The notes beneath the pieces were generated by a model that saw nothing but the letters and a program-made list of their open reading frames with translations, did not search any database and was not told the DNA's origin. Positions 52,741 to 62,159 of a stretch of 64,000 bases of DNA are shown here, in pieces. Both the position numbers and the translations under genes were made by a program. How positions within the stretch are numbered: position 1 is the first letter of the stretch; each line of letters opens with the position of its first letter. This stretch comes from Muscardinus avellanarius (taxonomy: Eukaryota > Chordata > Mammalia > Rodentia > Gliridae): NCBI GenBank assembly GCA_963383645.1, contig OY726572.1:67277738-67341737 (forward strand). Direction: 5' to 3'.

Positions 52741-53294
52741 TTAAAAATAAAGTTACTATATGACCAAGAAATTCCACTCCTAGGTATATACCTAAAAAAT
52801 GAAAACATATGTCCACACAAAAGCTAGTGACGAAAAGGTCATAGCAGCACTGATCATAGAAGCCCCCAAATGGAAGGAATCTAACTGTCCAACAGCTGAT
52901 GGCCAAACAAAATGGTACATATATAACAACATCAAGGATTATTCAGCAATAAAAAGAAATGAAGTCCTGACATATGCTACCACATATACGAACCTTCAAA
53001 ACAATATGCCAGGTTACCAAAAAACATACGATTTCGTTTATACAAAATGTCCAGTTGGCTAGAATGGGCAAATCCATAAAAAAGACAGTAATAACAGCCT
53101 AGGAAGTGAGGGAAAGAAAATGAAGGGTAAATTTTAAGGGGTATAGCTTTCTTTTTGGAATGATGAAAATGTTCTAAAATTACACTGTGATAATTGTTAC
53201 ACAATCCTCTGAACATACTAAACACCATTTAATTATACACTTTAAATGGATAGGTTGGATGGTGCATAAAGTTTATCTTAATAAAGCTATTTTT

Positions 53295-53295
<1 letters not shown>

Positions 53296-53332
<37 letters not shown>

Positions 53333-53532
53333 TACTAGTGATTGAACCCAGAGGTATTCAAACACTAAGCTACATCCCCAGTCTTACTTTTTTTTTATTC
53401 TTTATTTTGAAACTGGGTCTAAGTTGCAGAGGGCCTCACTAAGCAGCTGAGGCTGGATGTAAACCTGCAATCCTCCTGTCTCAGCCTCCCAAGTATTAGG
53501 ATTACAAGTGTGTGTCACCATACACAGCTAAC
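53296..53532 (-). mobile_element. Type I SINE with (TG)n tail
   Basis: TG run 53298-53330, AGTACTAGTGATTGAACCC, CACCATACACAGCT; AAAGCTATTTTTT and AAAACTATTTTTT as decayed TSD. Confidence 0.9.
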
Positions 53533-53663
53533 AAAACTATTTTTTTAATGGCAATATTTTTCACTGATAAATTGTAAAGATTAAAAACAAAATTTATATA
53601 GCATTTAAATTGAATATTAAGCCAGTATTTTAGAGATGGATCTACTAATCTTAAATCTGCTAT
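53533..53663. other. Low-copy spacer
   Basis: No feature recognised. Confidence 0.4.
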
Positions 53664-54112
53664 TAAGCCAGGTGTGGTGGCGCACGCCTGTAATCCCAGT
53701 ACTTGGAAGGCTGAGACAGGAGAATCCCAGGTTTAAGGACAGCCTCAGCAACTTAACAAAACTCTCAGCAAACTAGTAAGACCCTGTTTCAAAAAAAAAA
53801 GTAAAAGGGGCTGGGCGTGGTGGCGCATGCTTGTAATCCCAGTGCTTGGGAGGCTGAGATAAGAAGATTGTGCAGGTTAGTAGCTAGTCTCAGCTACTTA
53901 GTGAGGCTCTCAGCAATTTAGTGAGACCCGATTTCCAAATAAAAATATAAAAAAAAAAATTTCTGGGAGTGTAGCCCAGAGATAGAAGGTCCCTAGGTTC
54001 CATCCCCAGTACCACACAAATAAATAAATAAATAAATAACAAAAAATAAAAGGAGCTGGGGTGTAGCTTGTAGGTAGAATGCCCTGAATTCAATCCCGTC
54101 ACACACACACCC
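53664..54112 (+). mobile_element. Nested SINE pair
   Basis: Outer type 0 copy: left 53664-53809, right 54050-54112 (GAGCTGGGGTGTAGC). Inner I/II intermediate: 53810-54045 (GGCTGGGCGTGGTGGCGC, CTGGGAGTGTAGCCCAG, AAAT tail). Confidence 0.92.
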
Positions 54113-54204
54113 CTATCAATTTATTTTTACTCTCTAGTCCCTCTTTGATTAGAAAACCAATCTGAGAAAAAGCTAAGAATCTGATACCTCAAAAATATTA
54201 CCCC

Positions 54205-54502
54205 AAGATGGACGTGGTGTCATATGCCTGTAATCCCAGTACTTGGAAGGCTGAGACAGGAGGATTGAAGGTTAGAGGACAGCTTCAGCAAGTACTGAGA
54301 GCCTCATCAACCTAGAGAGATCCTCTTTCCAAATAAAAAATAAAATCAGGCTCGGGTGTAGCTCAAAGGTAGAATGCCTCTGGATTCAATCCTCAATACC
54401 ACAATAAAAAGTAAAATCAGGCTGGGGTGTAGCTCAAAGGTAGAATGCCTCTGGATTCAATCCTCAATACCACAATAAATAAATAGATAAATAAATAAAT
54501 AA
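54205..54502 (+). mobile_element. Trimeric SINE: left half plus two tandem right halves
   Basis: Left half 54205-54340; right half 54341-54411; second right half 54412-54476. The two share TAAAATCAGGCT and GTGTAGCTCAAAGGTAGAAT with one visible difference (CTCGGG against CTGGGG); period 71 bp. AAAT tail. Confidence 0.93.
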
Positions 54503-54505
54503 CCT

Positions 54506-54660
54506 CAAGCCAGGAATGGAGGCACCAGCCTATAATCCCAGCTATTTGGGAGGCTGAGGCAGAAAGAAAGAAAGTTTGAGGCCAGCCTGGGCAACACAGT
54601 AAGATCCTATCTCAAGATAAAATAAAAAGTACTGGACTCAATCTCTAGTACAATACTAGA
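54506..54660 (+). mobile_element. Type 0 SINE, right half degraded
   Basis: AAGCCAGGAATGGAGGCACC, AGAAAGAAAGAAAG insertion in the left half, GTACTGGACTCAATC remnant. Confidence 0.82.
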
Positions 54661-55195
54661 GAAATAAAAAGGATATAATATGAAGACAGGTAGAGGAGTT
54701 TGAGATTTTCAGCTTAGAGTGGTTAGAGCTGGGAACCTTAATCAAACTGTCTTGTGATGGAAAAACAAGAGATGACAACGGGGTAAGACCTGGCTCTGAA
54801 ACATCAAGCCTGTGCACGCTGCTGCTCTGAATGGGATAAGGGGAAAAGGTGAGCTCATCCCCTACGATTATGGGCAGAGAGAGGCAAGGGAGGCTAGAGA
54901 CAAAGACAGCCTGTATTGCTTGTGCAATTAGACATTCAACTGATTACACCTTGAGTCTAAGAGTAGGACTTAGGGTTATCTCCCATAGAAAAGATAAGAC
55001 TAGAAATCAATATCCTCTATTAATGATACAGACATCAGGAAAAGCAACTAACTCATAGTATCATGCCGTGGTTCTAGAATGTTTTCAAATGTTTTAGTGG
55101 TTTTTTTGTTTGTTGGCTGGTTTCGTTTGGTTTCATTTACAATATCTCCGCAGAGCAAAAGATACTTTCATCCATCTACCTCCACAAATATCCCA
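54661..55195. other. Low-copy stretch
   Basis: No feature recognised; + frames 54849-55058 and 55079-55273 have no known domains. Confidence 0.45.
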
Positions 55196-55415
55196 CTTTC
55201 TTTCTTTCTTTTTTTTTTTTTTCTCTCTCTCCCCTTGGTACTGAGAATTGAACCTGGGGCATTCTATCTTTGAGTTACACCCCCAGCTCTTTTTATTTTT
55301 CATTTCGAAACAGGGTCTCCCTAAGTTGCTGAGGCTGGCCTTGAACCTGAGGATCCTCCTGTCTCAGCCTCCCAAGTACTGGGATTACAGGTGTGCACCA
55401 CCACACCCAGCTCAA
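55196..55415 (-). mobile_element. Type 0 SINE with T/C-rich tail
   Basis: TTGGTACTGAGAATTGAACC, ATTTCGAAACAGGG, CACCACACCCAGCTC. Confidence 0.9.
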
Positions 55416-55563
55416 AATCCCAATCTCCATGGGAAAAAGAACTCAATGATAGCAGCCAAGAATGTTTCAGGGAGAAAAAGTATCATAGTCGAACCACAAC
55501 TGAATATATTCTTAATGTCAAAATATTAAAAATTATAGTCTAAAACTCAATTGATACAAATAT

Positions 55564-55780
55564 GTAGCCGGGTGTGGTGACGCACACTTTTAATCCCAGC
55601 ATTTGAGAGGCTGAGACAGGAGGATTGCAATTCAAAGTCAGCCTAAATTACTTAGTGAGGCCCTTTGCAACTCAGTGAGACCCTGCTTCAAAATAAAGAA
55701 TAAAAAATAGGGCTGGGAATGTAGCTCGGAGGTAGAATGTCCCTGGGTTCCACCCCCAGTACCACAGGGAAAAAAAATGT
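55564..55780 (+). mobile_element. Type I SINE
   Basis: GTAGCCGGGTGTGGTGACGC, GGCTGGGAATGTAGCTCGG, GGGTTCCACCCCCAG. Confidence 0.92.
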
Positions 55781-56003
55781 AGTATCATTTGGTTGAGAGT
55801 TAATATATCACAGCAAACTAGATTAATAACACTAAAGCCATCATTGATCATATAAAATGAGAACAAAAGCCACTGAAATGCACAAACAACTTATTACAAA
55901 ATTGATGATGCTCTGATAAGGAATCTTTACCAAAAACATGGCAATCCAACTGTTCCAGTAGATGTTTCATTAGACTGCCAATTACAGCTCGGCAGCCAGG
56001 TTT
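55781..56003. other. Low-copy spacer
   Basis: No feature recognised. Confidence 0.4.
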
Positions 56004-56008
56004 CTTTT

Positions 56009-56040
<32 letters not shown>

Positions 56041-56240
56041 GTACTGGGGGTAGAACCCAGAGGCTTTCTACCTCCGGGCTACACTTCCAGACCTTTTTTA
56101 TATTTTATTTGGAAACAGGGTCTCACTGAGTTGCTGAAAGCCTCACTAAGTAGCTGAGGTTGGCTTCGAACCTGTGCAATCCTCCTGTCTCCGCCTCCCA
56201 AGCGCGGGGATTACAAGCATGCGCCACCATGCCCAGCTCC
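56004..56240 (-). mobile_element. I/II intermediate SINE with (TG)n tail
   Basis: T19, TG run 56022-56040, GTACTGGGGGTAGAACCC, CTCCGGGCTACACTTCC, CCAAGCGCGGGGATTAC. CCAG(G/A)TTTCTT flanks. Confidence 0.92.
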
Positions 56241-56385
56241 AGATTTCTTATAGGACATTAAAACAGCATCCTCAGAAACCCCAGCAACATTTTCTTTCAC
56301 AAAAACCAAGTAATAACAGCAGTTAATAATGCACCTAGGAGAACATTAGTAACTAGGTCTTAGTTTTTATAAAAGTAAAGACTAT

Positions 56386-56592
56386 GAAGCCAGGCATTGG
56401 TGGTACACAACTGTAATTCCAGTACTTGGAAAGCTGAGACAAGAGGATCACAGGTTAGAGACCAGCCTCAGCAACTTAGCAAGACCTTCAGCAACTTAGT
56501 GAAACCATCCCAAAAATAAAAGATAAAAAAGGCTGGGTGTGTAGCTCGGAGGTAGAATGCTCCTGGGTTCAATCCCCAGTACCAAAAAGACA
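56386..56592 (+). mobile_element. Type 0 SINE
   Basis: AAGCCAGGCATTGGTGG, GGCTGGGTGTGTAGCTCGG, GGGTTCAATCCCCAG. Confidence 0.9.
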
Positions 56593-56651
56593 ATGAAATG
56601 AGGATCACTGACCCTTAAAAGTTTAAGAAAATGGAAAATGAAGAGCATGAT

Positions 56652-56847
56652 GAGCTGCGCATGGTGGCACAGGCTTATAATCCCAGTACTTGGGAGGCTG
56701 AGACAGGAAGATCACAGATTCGAAGCCAACCTCAACAATTTAGTAAGGTTGTCAGCAACTTAGTAAGACTGTTTCCAAATAATAAAATTGAAAAGGCTGG
56801 GGATCCCCAGTACCAGTAAAGGAAAAAAAAAAAAAAAAAAAAAAAAA
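56652..56847 (+). mobile_element. Type 0 SINE with right-half deletion and A26
   Basis: GAGCTGCGCATGGTGGC, then AAAAGGCTGGGGATCCCCAG (the right half keeps only its ends), long A run 56822-56847. Confidence 0.9.
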
Positions 56848-57324
56848 GGATGGTGGTCTGAATCACAATGCAATGAGGGAGGCAAGTGCGTGGTAGAATT
56901 GGGCCAACAAACAGAGCTAAATGTCACTGTAAAGGGACCAAAGGCAAACTACCAGTTACTTGCAGGAAACTGCCAACAATGTGCCCCCAAGAAGGAAGCT
57001 GTGCAGATGGAGACGCAGAGTGAAGTCTCCAGCCTCCTCTGCCGACAGCCGCTCTTTCAGGAGGCTGCTCTCCACCAAAAAGCAGGCAGTGAGTAACTGT
57101 TGGAGGGAGGGGCAGGGCAGGGTAATTATCAATGCCTGGGGTGCATGGAAATCAAAATACACCTCAGAAAAAATCCAGGATGAATTCGTTCCAAGGCACC
57201 AGAAAACTGAGGGCAAAGGGACAAGTAGTTCAAAAATCAGCTTGGTGAGTAACTATCAACAGGAAGTAGGGTAGATGGCAATCCCCAAGTGAGGCGCAAC
57301 AAGAGTAGTTAAAAGCATCTGTGG
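56848..57324. other. Low-copy stretch near the CpG island
   Basis: Overlapping open frames on both strands (56956-57274) but no recognisable domain and no convincing splice framing. Confidence 0.4.
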
Positions 57325-57410
57325 GCTGAGAGACAGATCAGTGACAGAGCACTTGTCTAGCATGCTGCAAGGCACTGAGCTGGATCCCCAGCCGCTGCAA
57401 CAAGAGAGAC
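57325..57410 (+). mobile_element. ID element, solo
   Basis: GGCTGAGAGACAGATCAGTG, GCACTTGTCTAGCATGC, GAGCTGGATCCCCAG. Confidence 0.82.
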
Positions 57411-57430
57411 GAAGCAGAAATCTCCGGATC

Positions 57431-57622
57431 CACTTTTTTTGGGGTGAGAGGGGTGGAACCCAGAGGCTTTCTACCTCTGGGCTTCACTCCCAGACCTACT
57501 TTATATTTTATTTGGAAACAGGGTCTCTTAAGACAGCTGAGGCTGGCTTCGAACCTGAGTGATCCTCCTGTCTCAGCCTCTCAAGCATGGGGATTACAAG
57601 CGTGCGCCACCAGCCGGGCTCA
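57431..57622 (-). mobile_element. I/II intermediate SINE
   Basis: T7, GGGGTGGAACCCAGAGGC, CTTCACTCCCAGACC, GACAGCTGAGGCTGGC, CGCCACCAGCCGGGCTC. Confidence 0.92.
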
Positions 57623-57625
57623 CTT

Positions 57626-57762
57626 TACTTTCTTTGTGACCTTGGACAAATCACTTAACTTCTCTGTATCTCATCTGTAAAATGGGAGTGATATTAGTCC
57701 CCACCTAATAGCATGTTATATTTGTAAATCCCTTAACATCTAAACATATAACAAGTGCCATC
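57626..57762 (+). mobile_element. MIR SINE
   Basis: GTGACCTTGGACAAATCAC, TTCTCTGTATCTCATCTG and AAAATGGGAGTGATATTAG match the MIR core well. Confidence 0.88.
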
Positions 57763-58473
57763 GAAATTTTACTAAATATGTTGAGAGAAGTCGAAATTTG
57801 TTTTTGACGCCTCCAAATAAAATGGAGATGTGCACACAAAGTAATAGTAACTGGGAAGGGAGGAGTAGGGTAAATTTTCCTCAGCGATGAGAATACCAGA
57901 AGGCTGCACCTTGGGGAGATTTCGTCCTTCTAACAGGGTTCATGGGGAATCCGCTCTCGGGAGAGGGGCGCACGGGTTGAAGGAAACTTCTTCCAAGGCC
58001 TAGGATTTTCAGGGACTCGTTTTGAGAAGTAGTTGTAATTGTGCGGCAAGAGTTTGGTTTCGACCCAGAGACCGTGGAGTGAAATTCTGCTCTGTCTGAA
58101 GACAGGACTTAAACGAGGGCAGGACCGGGTTTGAGTCAGAGGGAGAAGGGTGCAGTCCCCAGGGATGGTGGGCCACCATCTGTCGCGGATCTCTCACGCC
58201 CGGCGCAGGGCTAGCCTCAGCGGGGGAACGAAGGCTGCCCCGCCCGAGGAGGCGCACGGAGCCTCCCGAGCAACCGGCTTGGGCGGCCGGGAAGGGACCC
58301 ACGTCGGTGCTGGCGGGGAGACCCGCCTCGCCCAGCCCGAGGGTCGCTAGCGGGTCTCTCCAAAGGGAGGGACGGGCGCCCGCCCCGCGATCTGTCAACA
58401 GACCCACCGACCCGCAGGAACCTGCCCGGGTCCGGCCCGCGCCCGCCCGTCGATCGCCCGGTGCCCGGGGTAC

Positions 58474-58586
58474 CTGAGCGTGGGCCCGATGCAGGCCGTG
58501 TCGGTGCTCTCGATCTCTCGCAAGATCCGCTCGTGCTCCGCCGCCGTCTCCAGGCTCTCCGCCTCCGCCATCTTACCGCGCTCCAT
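58474..58586 (-). CDS. EXOC6B: EXOC6B coding exon 1 (exocyst subunit Sec15B), first 37 codons plus 2 nt
   Basis: Seen: reading leftwards from the ATG at 58586 the frame begins MERGKMAEAES, continues through EHERILREIESTDTACIGP and ends TL plus the first two bases of an Arg codon. The next minus-strand bases are GTACCC, giving CAG|GTA, a consensus donor in phase 2. An in-frame TGA lies at 58629-58631 (14 codons upstream) with no ATG between, which fixes MERGK as the first start. Known: this N-terminus is that of EXOC6B and differs from its paralogue EXOC6 (MAENSES..). Sec15 is the exocyst subunit that binds Rab GTPases on secretory vesicles and helps tether them to the plasma membrane; full-length proteins are about 800 residues, so under 5% is here. 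Odd: a second in-frame ATG (58571) has a stronger Kozak context than the first. No other exon was found in the window. Confidence 0.95.
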
Positions 58587-58850
58587 CGGCCGGGGGCGCG
58601 GGCAGGGCGTCCCCTCCCTCGGCAAGGCTCACCTTTCCCTCCTCGCACTCCCTCTCTCGCCCCAGGTTCCACAGCTGCCTCAGCCTCCAGCAACCCGCAG
58701 GGCGACCCCGCCCTCTGGCCCGGCACGCCCCCTTGCGTCATCACGTCGCCGGCGTCCGCGCAATGCCCGCCGGGATTTGTAGTTCTGTGGGCGACACTAG
58801 TCTGGGTTCTGTGGTTCCTTCATTGAATCCTGGTAGACGAGCGGAAAGCT
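58587..58850 (-). promoter_or_regulatory. EXOC6B: EXOC6B 5' leader and TATA-less core promoter
   Basis: Lies directly upstream of the ATG. It holds a GC box (CCCCGCCC read on +, 58706-58713), a second C-rich box (CACGCCCCC, about 58724-58732) and an ATF/CRE-like TGATGACGCAA on minus near 58733-58743. No TATA box is evident at a plausible distance, as expected for a housekeeping CpG-island promoter. The transcription start cannot be placed from sequence alone. Confidence 0.7.
58757..58783 (-). promoter_or_regulatory. ZNF143/Staf (SBS-type) binding site
   Basis: On the minus strand the site starts ACTACAAATCCCGGCGGGC and ends ATTGCGCG. It matches the family pattern ACTACAANTCCCAGNADGC..GCG with few differences. 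The motif is typical of CpG-island promoters, often bidirectional ones, bound by ZNF143 with THAP11/HCFC1. It sits about 170 bp upstream of the ATG. Confidence 0.75.
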
Positions 58851-59232
58851 CTCTAGAAGCCAGGAACAGCTAACGACGCTGGGATACAGTGATGACTAAG
58901 CCAGGCGATGGCACTGCCCCTGCAAATTCGTGCTTAATACCTATGCCAAGTGCAAAAGGCTCCGCAGGCACGAATAATAATAATAATAAAAAAGGGCTAA
59001 CTAGATTAGATGTGGGCTGACAGCGATCTGGAGCAAGCTAAAGAATCCAAAAGTATAAATCAGAATGTAGCTGAAATCTGGTTCAGAAACTCAAGTTTAA
59101 GAATCGCTTCTGGCTATGAAGGCTTCACAGAGCCAGGGATTGGGAGGCTAAAGGGTGTGACTGGAAAATGTGAGGAACACCCAGATGGCCAGCAAGAATT
59201 TAATTAGGACCAACATGTAAAGACGTATGCCG
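58851..59232. other. Upstream flank of EXOC6B, low-copy
   Basis: A short (AAT)n (58974-58989). A divergent transcript from the EXOC6B promoter would run through here, but no exon can be recognised. Confidence 0.45.
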
Positions 59233-59525
59233 TTGCCAAGTGTGGAGGCACACGCCTATAATTCCAACTACCCACCCAGGAGGCTGCGGTGAGAGGCTGA
59301 GACAGGAGAATCACGAGTTCGAGACCAGCTTCAGCAACTTAGCAAGAGCCTGTCTCATAGTAAAGTTTAAAATTTAAAAGGACTGGGGATGTTGCTCCAT
59401 GATACAGCACTTGCCTAGCATGTGCAAGGTCTTGGGCTTAATACTCAATCCTGAGAAACGAAAGGAAAGGAAAGAAGGAAGGAAGGAAGGAGAGAGAGAA
59501 GGGGAAAGGGAAAAAGAAGTGAGGC
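59233..59525 (+). mobile_element. B1-dID SINE with complete ID half and (GGAA)n tail
   Basis: AAGTGTGGAGGCACACGCC, inserted GGTGAGAGGCTGAG, ID half GATACAGCACTTGCCTAGC and CATGTGCAAGG; purine tail 59458-59520. Confidence 0.88.
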
Positions 59526-59715
59526 TGGAAAGGTAATTGGAGAGAAATATGAAGAGCCTTTAATATTGAGTGAAAAAAGTTGTATTTTATTCTAATGGTT
59601 CTACTGACCCAACTGCTAAGAAGCAGATACACATAGATATATTGATATATATAAACGTTCTACATCTGGAGATTCTGATGCCAGCATCTGCATTTCATAA
59701 GCTCCCTGAAATTTG
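59526..59715. other. Low-copy spacer
   Basis: No feature recognised. Confidence 0.4.
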
Positions 59716-60170
59716 GGGGTTTTGTTTGTTATTGGGGATTAACTCCAAGGTCATTCTACCTCCAAGCTACACTCCAAGTCCTTTTTAGTTGTTTTTGTTT
59801 TTATTTTTTGTTTGTTTGTTTTTGTGGTGGTACTGGGGTTCCTGGAAGCCCTTCTACATCCGGGCTACACTCCCAGACCTATTTTTACATTTTTATTTGG
59901 AAACAGGGTCTCCTAAGCCAGCGCGGCGCGGCTGGCTTCGAACCTGTGCGGTCTTCCTGTCTCTGCCTCCCAAGCGTGGGGATTACAAGCGTGCTCCGCC
60001 ACGCCAGGCATTAGTAGTTGTTGTTTTTTTTTTTTTTTTTTTAAACAGGATTTCACTAAGTTGTTGAGAGTCTTACTAAATTGCTTCAGCTGGCCTCAAC
60101 CCACAGTCCTCCTGTCTCAGCCTCTCAATTACTGGGGTTATAGGCTTGTGACACCACACCCACTGCAATT
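59716..60170 (-). mobile_element. Nested SINE pair
   Basis: Outer type 0 copy: right half 59716-59786 (TATTGGGGATTAACTCC), left half 60040-60170. Inner type II copy: 59800-60011 with GGTACTGGGGTTCCTGG, hairpin around 59918-59939 and CGCCACGCCAGGC. Confidence 0.92.
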
Positions 60171-60194
60171 TAAAAATTAGATTTGCTGATCACA

Positions 60195-60388
60195 CCAGGC
60201 GTGGTGGCGCACGCTTGTAATCCCTTCGCTTGAGAGGCTGAGACAGGAAGATCGCACAGGTTCGAAGCCAGCCTCACTGGCTTAAGAGACCCTGCTTCCA
60301 AATAAAAAAATATAAAAATAGGTCTGGGAGTGTAGCCTGGAGGTAGCAGGGTTTCCAGAACCCCAATATCACCAAAAAAAAAAATTAA
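60195..60388 (+). mobile_element. Type II SINE
   Basis: ACACCAGGCGTGGTGGCGC, CCCTTCGCTTGAGAGGCTG, hairpin AGCCAGCCTCACTGGCTT, GGGTTTCCAGAACCCC. Confidence 0.93.
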
Positions 60389-60446
60389 ATTTACTGGTCA
60401 GTGTTTGTATTTTTATTAATACCATGAATTGAAGTTTGGTTTGGGG

Positions 60447-60638
60447 TTTTTGTTTTTTGTTTTTGTTTTTGTTTTTTTTTTTGGTTTTTGTTTTGTGTGT
60501 AGTTGTAGTAGTAAAATAGCAGTAAGGATTGAAGCCAGGGGCACTGTACCTTGGAGCTACACCCTCAGCCCTATTTTTCATTTTTACTTTGAAGCAGGGT
60601 CTCCCTAGATTGATGAGAATTTCACTAAGAAGAGTGAC
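60447..60638 (-). mobile_element. Type 0 SINE, left half missing
   Basis: TTTTG-rich tail, GCAGTAAGGATTGAAGCC, ACCCTCAGCCC, TTTGAAGCAGGG; stops before the left-half start. Confidence 0.85.
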
Positions 60639-61008
60639 GTAATCAGAAGCGCAGCATTGGGAAATTTGCTCAGCAGCAGAGTGTAAGAGGTGCAGAGATG
60701 GAGACGTTGGAGATAGGGAGACATTCTAGGAGATGTTAAGGCCTAAACCCGAAGAGCAAAATACAAACAAACAAGAATGGATAAATAGGAAAAACCATTG
60801 TAAAGGAGGAATTAGCAGGGTTTACTGGATACCAGGAAGAAAGAGGCTTGGTATTACTTCAAGGTTTGGGGCCAGAATGACTGGGAGAACAGTGCCGCTA
60901 ACAAAAACAAGGCATGTCAGGAGACTCAAACTGGAACCTGAGATTACAGCAATAATATGGATTCTTCTATAATCACTGAAAAGAAAGACAGGACAATATT
61001 CAAATAGA
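60639..61008. other. Low-copy stretch
   Basis: Starts near a CRE-like GTGACGTAATC (60636). Nothing else recognised. Confidence 0.45.
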
Positions 61009-61557
61009 AAACTGTCTCCAAGTTGTAATGTTGAGTGGGAAAAAAGCAAGGCATGAAACAAATGGATAGACTATGTTCCCATTCGGTTTTTTTAATGAAT
61101 ATTCACTTATGTGATTATATATATATAAAATATTATATAGATAATTTCTTTTTTTTTTTTGCGGTACTGGGGGCAGAACCCAGGGGCATTCTACCTCTGA
61201 GCTACACCCCACCCCTGGCCCTATTTTTTATTATTTCTTTTGAAACAGGGTCTCACTGAGTTGCAAAGGGCCTCACTAAATAGCTAAGGCTGTCCTCGAA
61301 CCCTGATCCTCCTGTCTCAGCCTCCCAAATGCTGGGATTACAAGTGTACGCCACCACGCCTGGCTTAGGTAGACTCTTTCTGAAAGGATACTCAAAAAAA
61401 CTGTTAACTGTAGTGATAACCAGGAGAACGATTAGAAGGAAAGGGTCTGGAGAAGGAGGAAGGTGATTTTTAATTAGGTATCATTTGCATTTTTGGGATG
61501 TTTCCCCTGTACATGTAAAGCTTTTTTAATAAAAACATACATTATTAACTAAAAGTA
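61009..61557 (+). mobile_element. Old L1 3'UTR fragment, split by a SINE
   Basis: TTGAGTGGGAAAAAAGCAAGG, read as GAGTGGGAAAAAAGCAAGG, AGACTATGTTCCCATTC and then TAGTGATAACCAGGAGAACG, GGTGATTTTTAATTAGG. Confidence 0.6.
61147..61367 (-). mobile_element. Type I SINE
   Basis: T11, GCGGTACTGGGGGCAGAACC, duplicated CCCCACCCC, GTCCTCGAACCCTGATCC, CCACCACGCCTGGCTT. Confidence 0.92.
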
Positions 61558-61563
61558 CTTTTT

Positions 61564-61760
61564 TGTGATAGTGGGGGTGGAACCCAGGGGCATTCTACCT
61601 CTGACCTAAACCCCCACCCTTATTTTTTATTCTTTATTTTGAAACAAGGTCTCACTGAGTTTTAGAGCCTCACTAAGTAGCTGAGGCTGTCCACGAACCA
61701 TGATCCTCCTGCCTCAGCCTCCCAAATGCTGGAATTACAAGCATGCACCACCATGCCCAG
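61564..61760 (-). mobile_element. Type I SINE
   Basis: TSD CTAAAAGTACTTTTT at 61549-61563 and 61761-61775. GTGATAGTGGGGGTGG, CCACCATGCCCAG. Confidence 0.93.
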
Positions 61761-61785
61761 CTAAAAGTACTTTTTAAAACAAACT

Positions 61786-62120
61786 ATGAGCTGGGCATGG
61801 TGGTGTACATTTGTAATCCCAGTACTTGGAGACTGAGACAGGAGGATCACAGGTTCAAGACCAACCTCAGCAAGTAGCAAGATTCAGCAACCTATTGAGA
61901 CCCTGTTTCAAAATTAAAATTTAAAAAAATGGCTTAGCTGGGCGTGGTGGCACACGCTTGTAATCCCCGCGCTTGGGTGGCTGAGACAGGAGGATCTCAC
62001 AGGTTCTAAGCCAGCCTCAGCTGGCTTAAGAGACCCTGTTTCCAAATAAAATATAAAGTAGGTCTGGGAGTGTAGCCCAGAGGTAGTAGGCCCCTGGGTC
62101 CCAACCCCAGTACCACCAAA

Positions 62121-62159
<39 letters not shown>

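Larger units (their letters stand above)
51811..53294 (+). mobile_element. Old L1 (L1M) ORF2 end + 3'UTR, split by three SINEs
   Basis: ACATCTTTCCAAAGAGGATA, AAAAACTACAATGA then GATATAACTTCACATTCAG, ACTATATGACCAAGAAATTC, GGATTATTCAGCAATAAAAAG (read as GATTATTCAGCAATAAAAAG) and ATTATACACTTTAAATGGAT occur in order. The frame 52799-53062 is decayed L1. Confidence 0.85.
1..58473 (-). other. EXOC6B: EXOC6B intron 1 (proximal part, runs off the left edge)
   Basis: Everything left of the exon 1 donor lies in the first intron of a minus-strand gene. I looked for an exon continuing after GPTLR (family sequence SVYDG..) followed by a donor and did not recognise one, so the intron is at least 58 kb. 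Its content is mostly transposons; by hand count about 78 SINEs are on + (antisense to the gene) and 32 on minus, and nearly all LINE fragments are on +. Confidence 0.85.
57880..58850. other. CpG island at the EXOC6B 5' end
   Basis: GC content and CpG frequency rise sharply against the AT-rich surroundings, with many CGCC, GCGG and CCGG words, and no SINE or LINE is inside. It covers the exon, the 5' leader and the first several hundred bases of intron 1. Long frames read here on both strands (for example 58009-58407 and 58217-58744 on minus, 58461-58826 on +) are open because CpG-rich DNA has few stops. Confidence 0.9.

Noticed and set aside
52799..53062. 87-codon + frame
   Set aside because: Decayed L1 ORF2-end/3'UTR fossil.
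56848..57280. Possible extra exon with overlapping frames near the CpG island
   Set aside because: No consensus acceptor/donor pair around a conserved frame and no protein resemblance on either strand.
58587..58625. Possible N-terminal extension of EXOC6B from 58625
   Set aside because: The codon at 58623-58625 is TTG, not ATG, and a TGA lies just upstream at 58629-58631; MERGK is the first ATG.
58217..58744. 175-codon minus frame over the EXOC6B CpG island, and + frames 58461-58826 and 58480-58782
   Set aside because: Alternative frames of a CpG island. The true coding exon is the MERGK frame with a donor at 58474.
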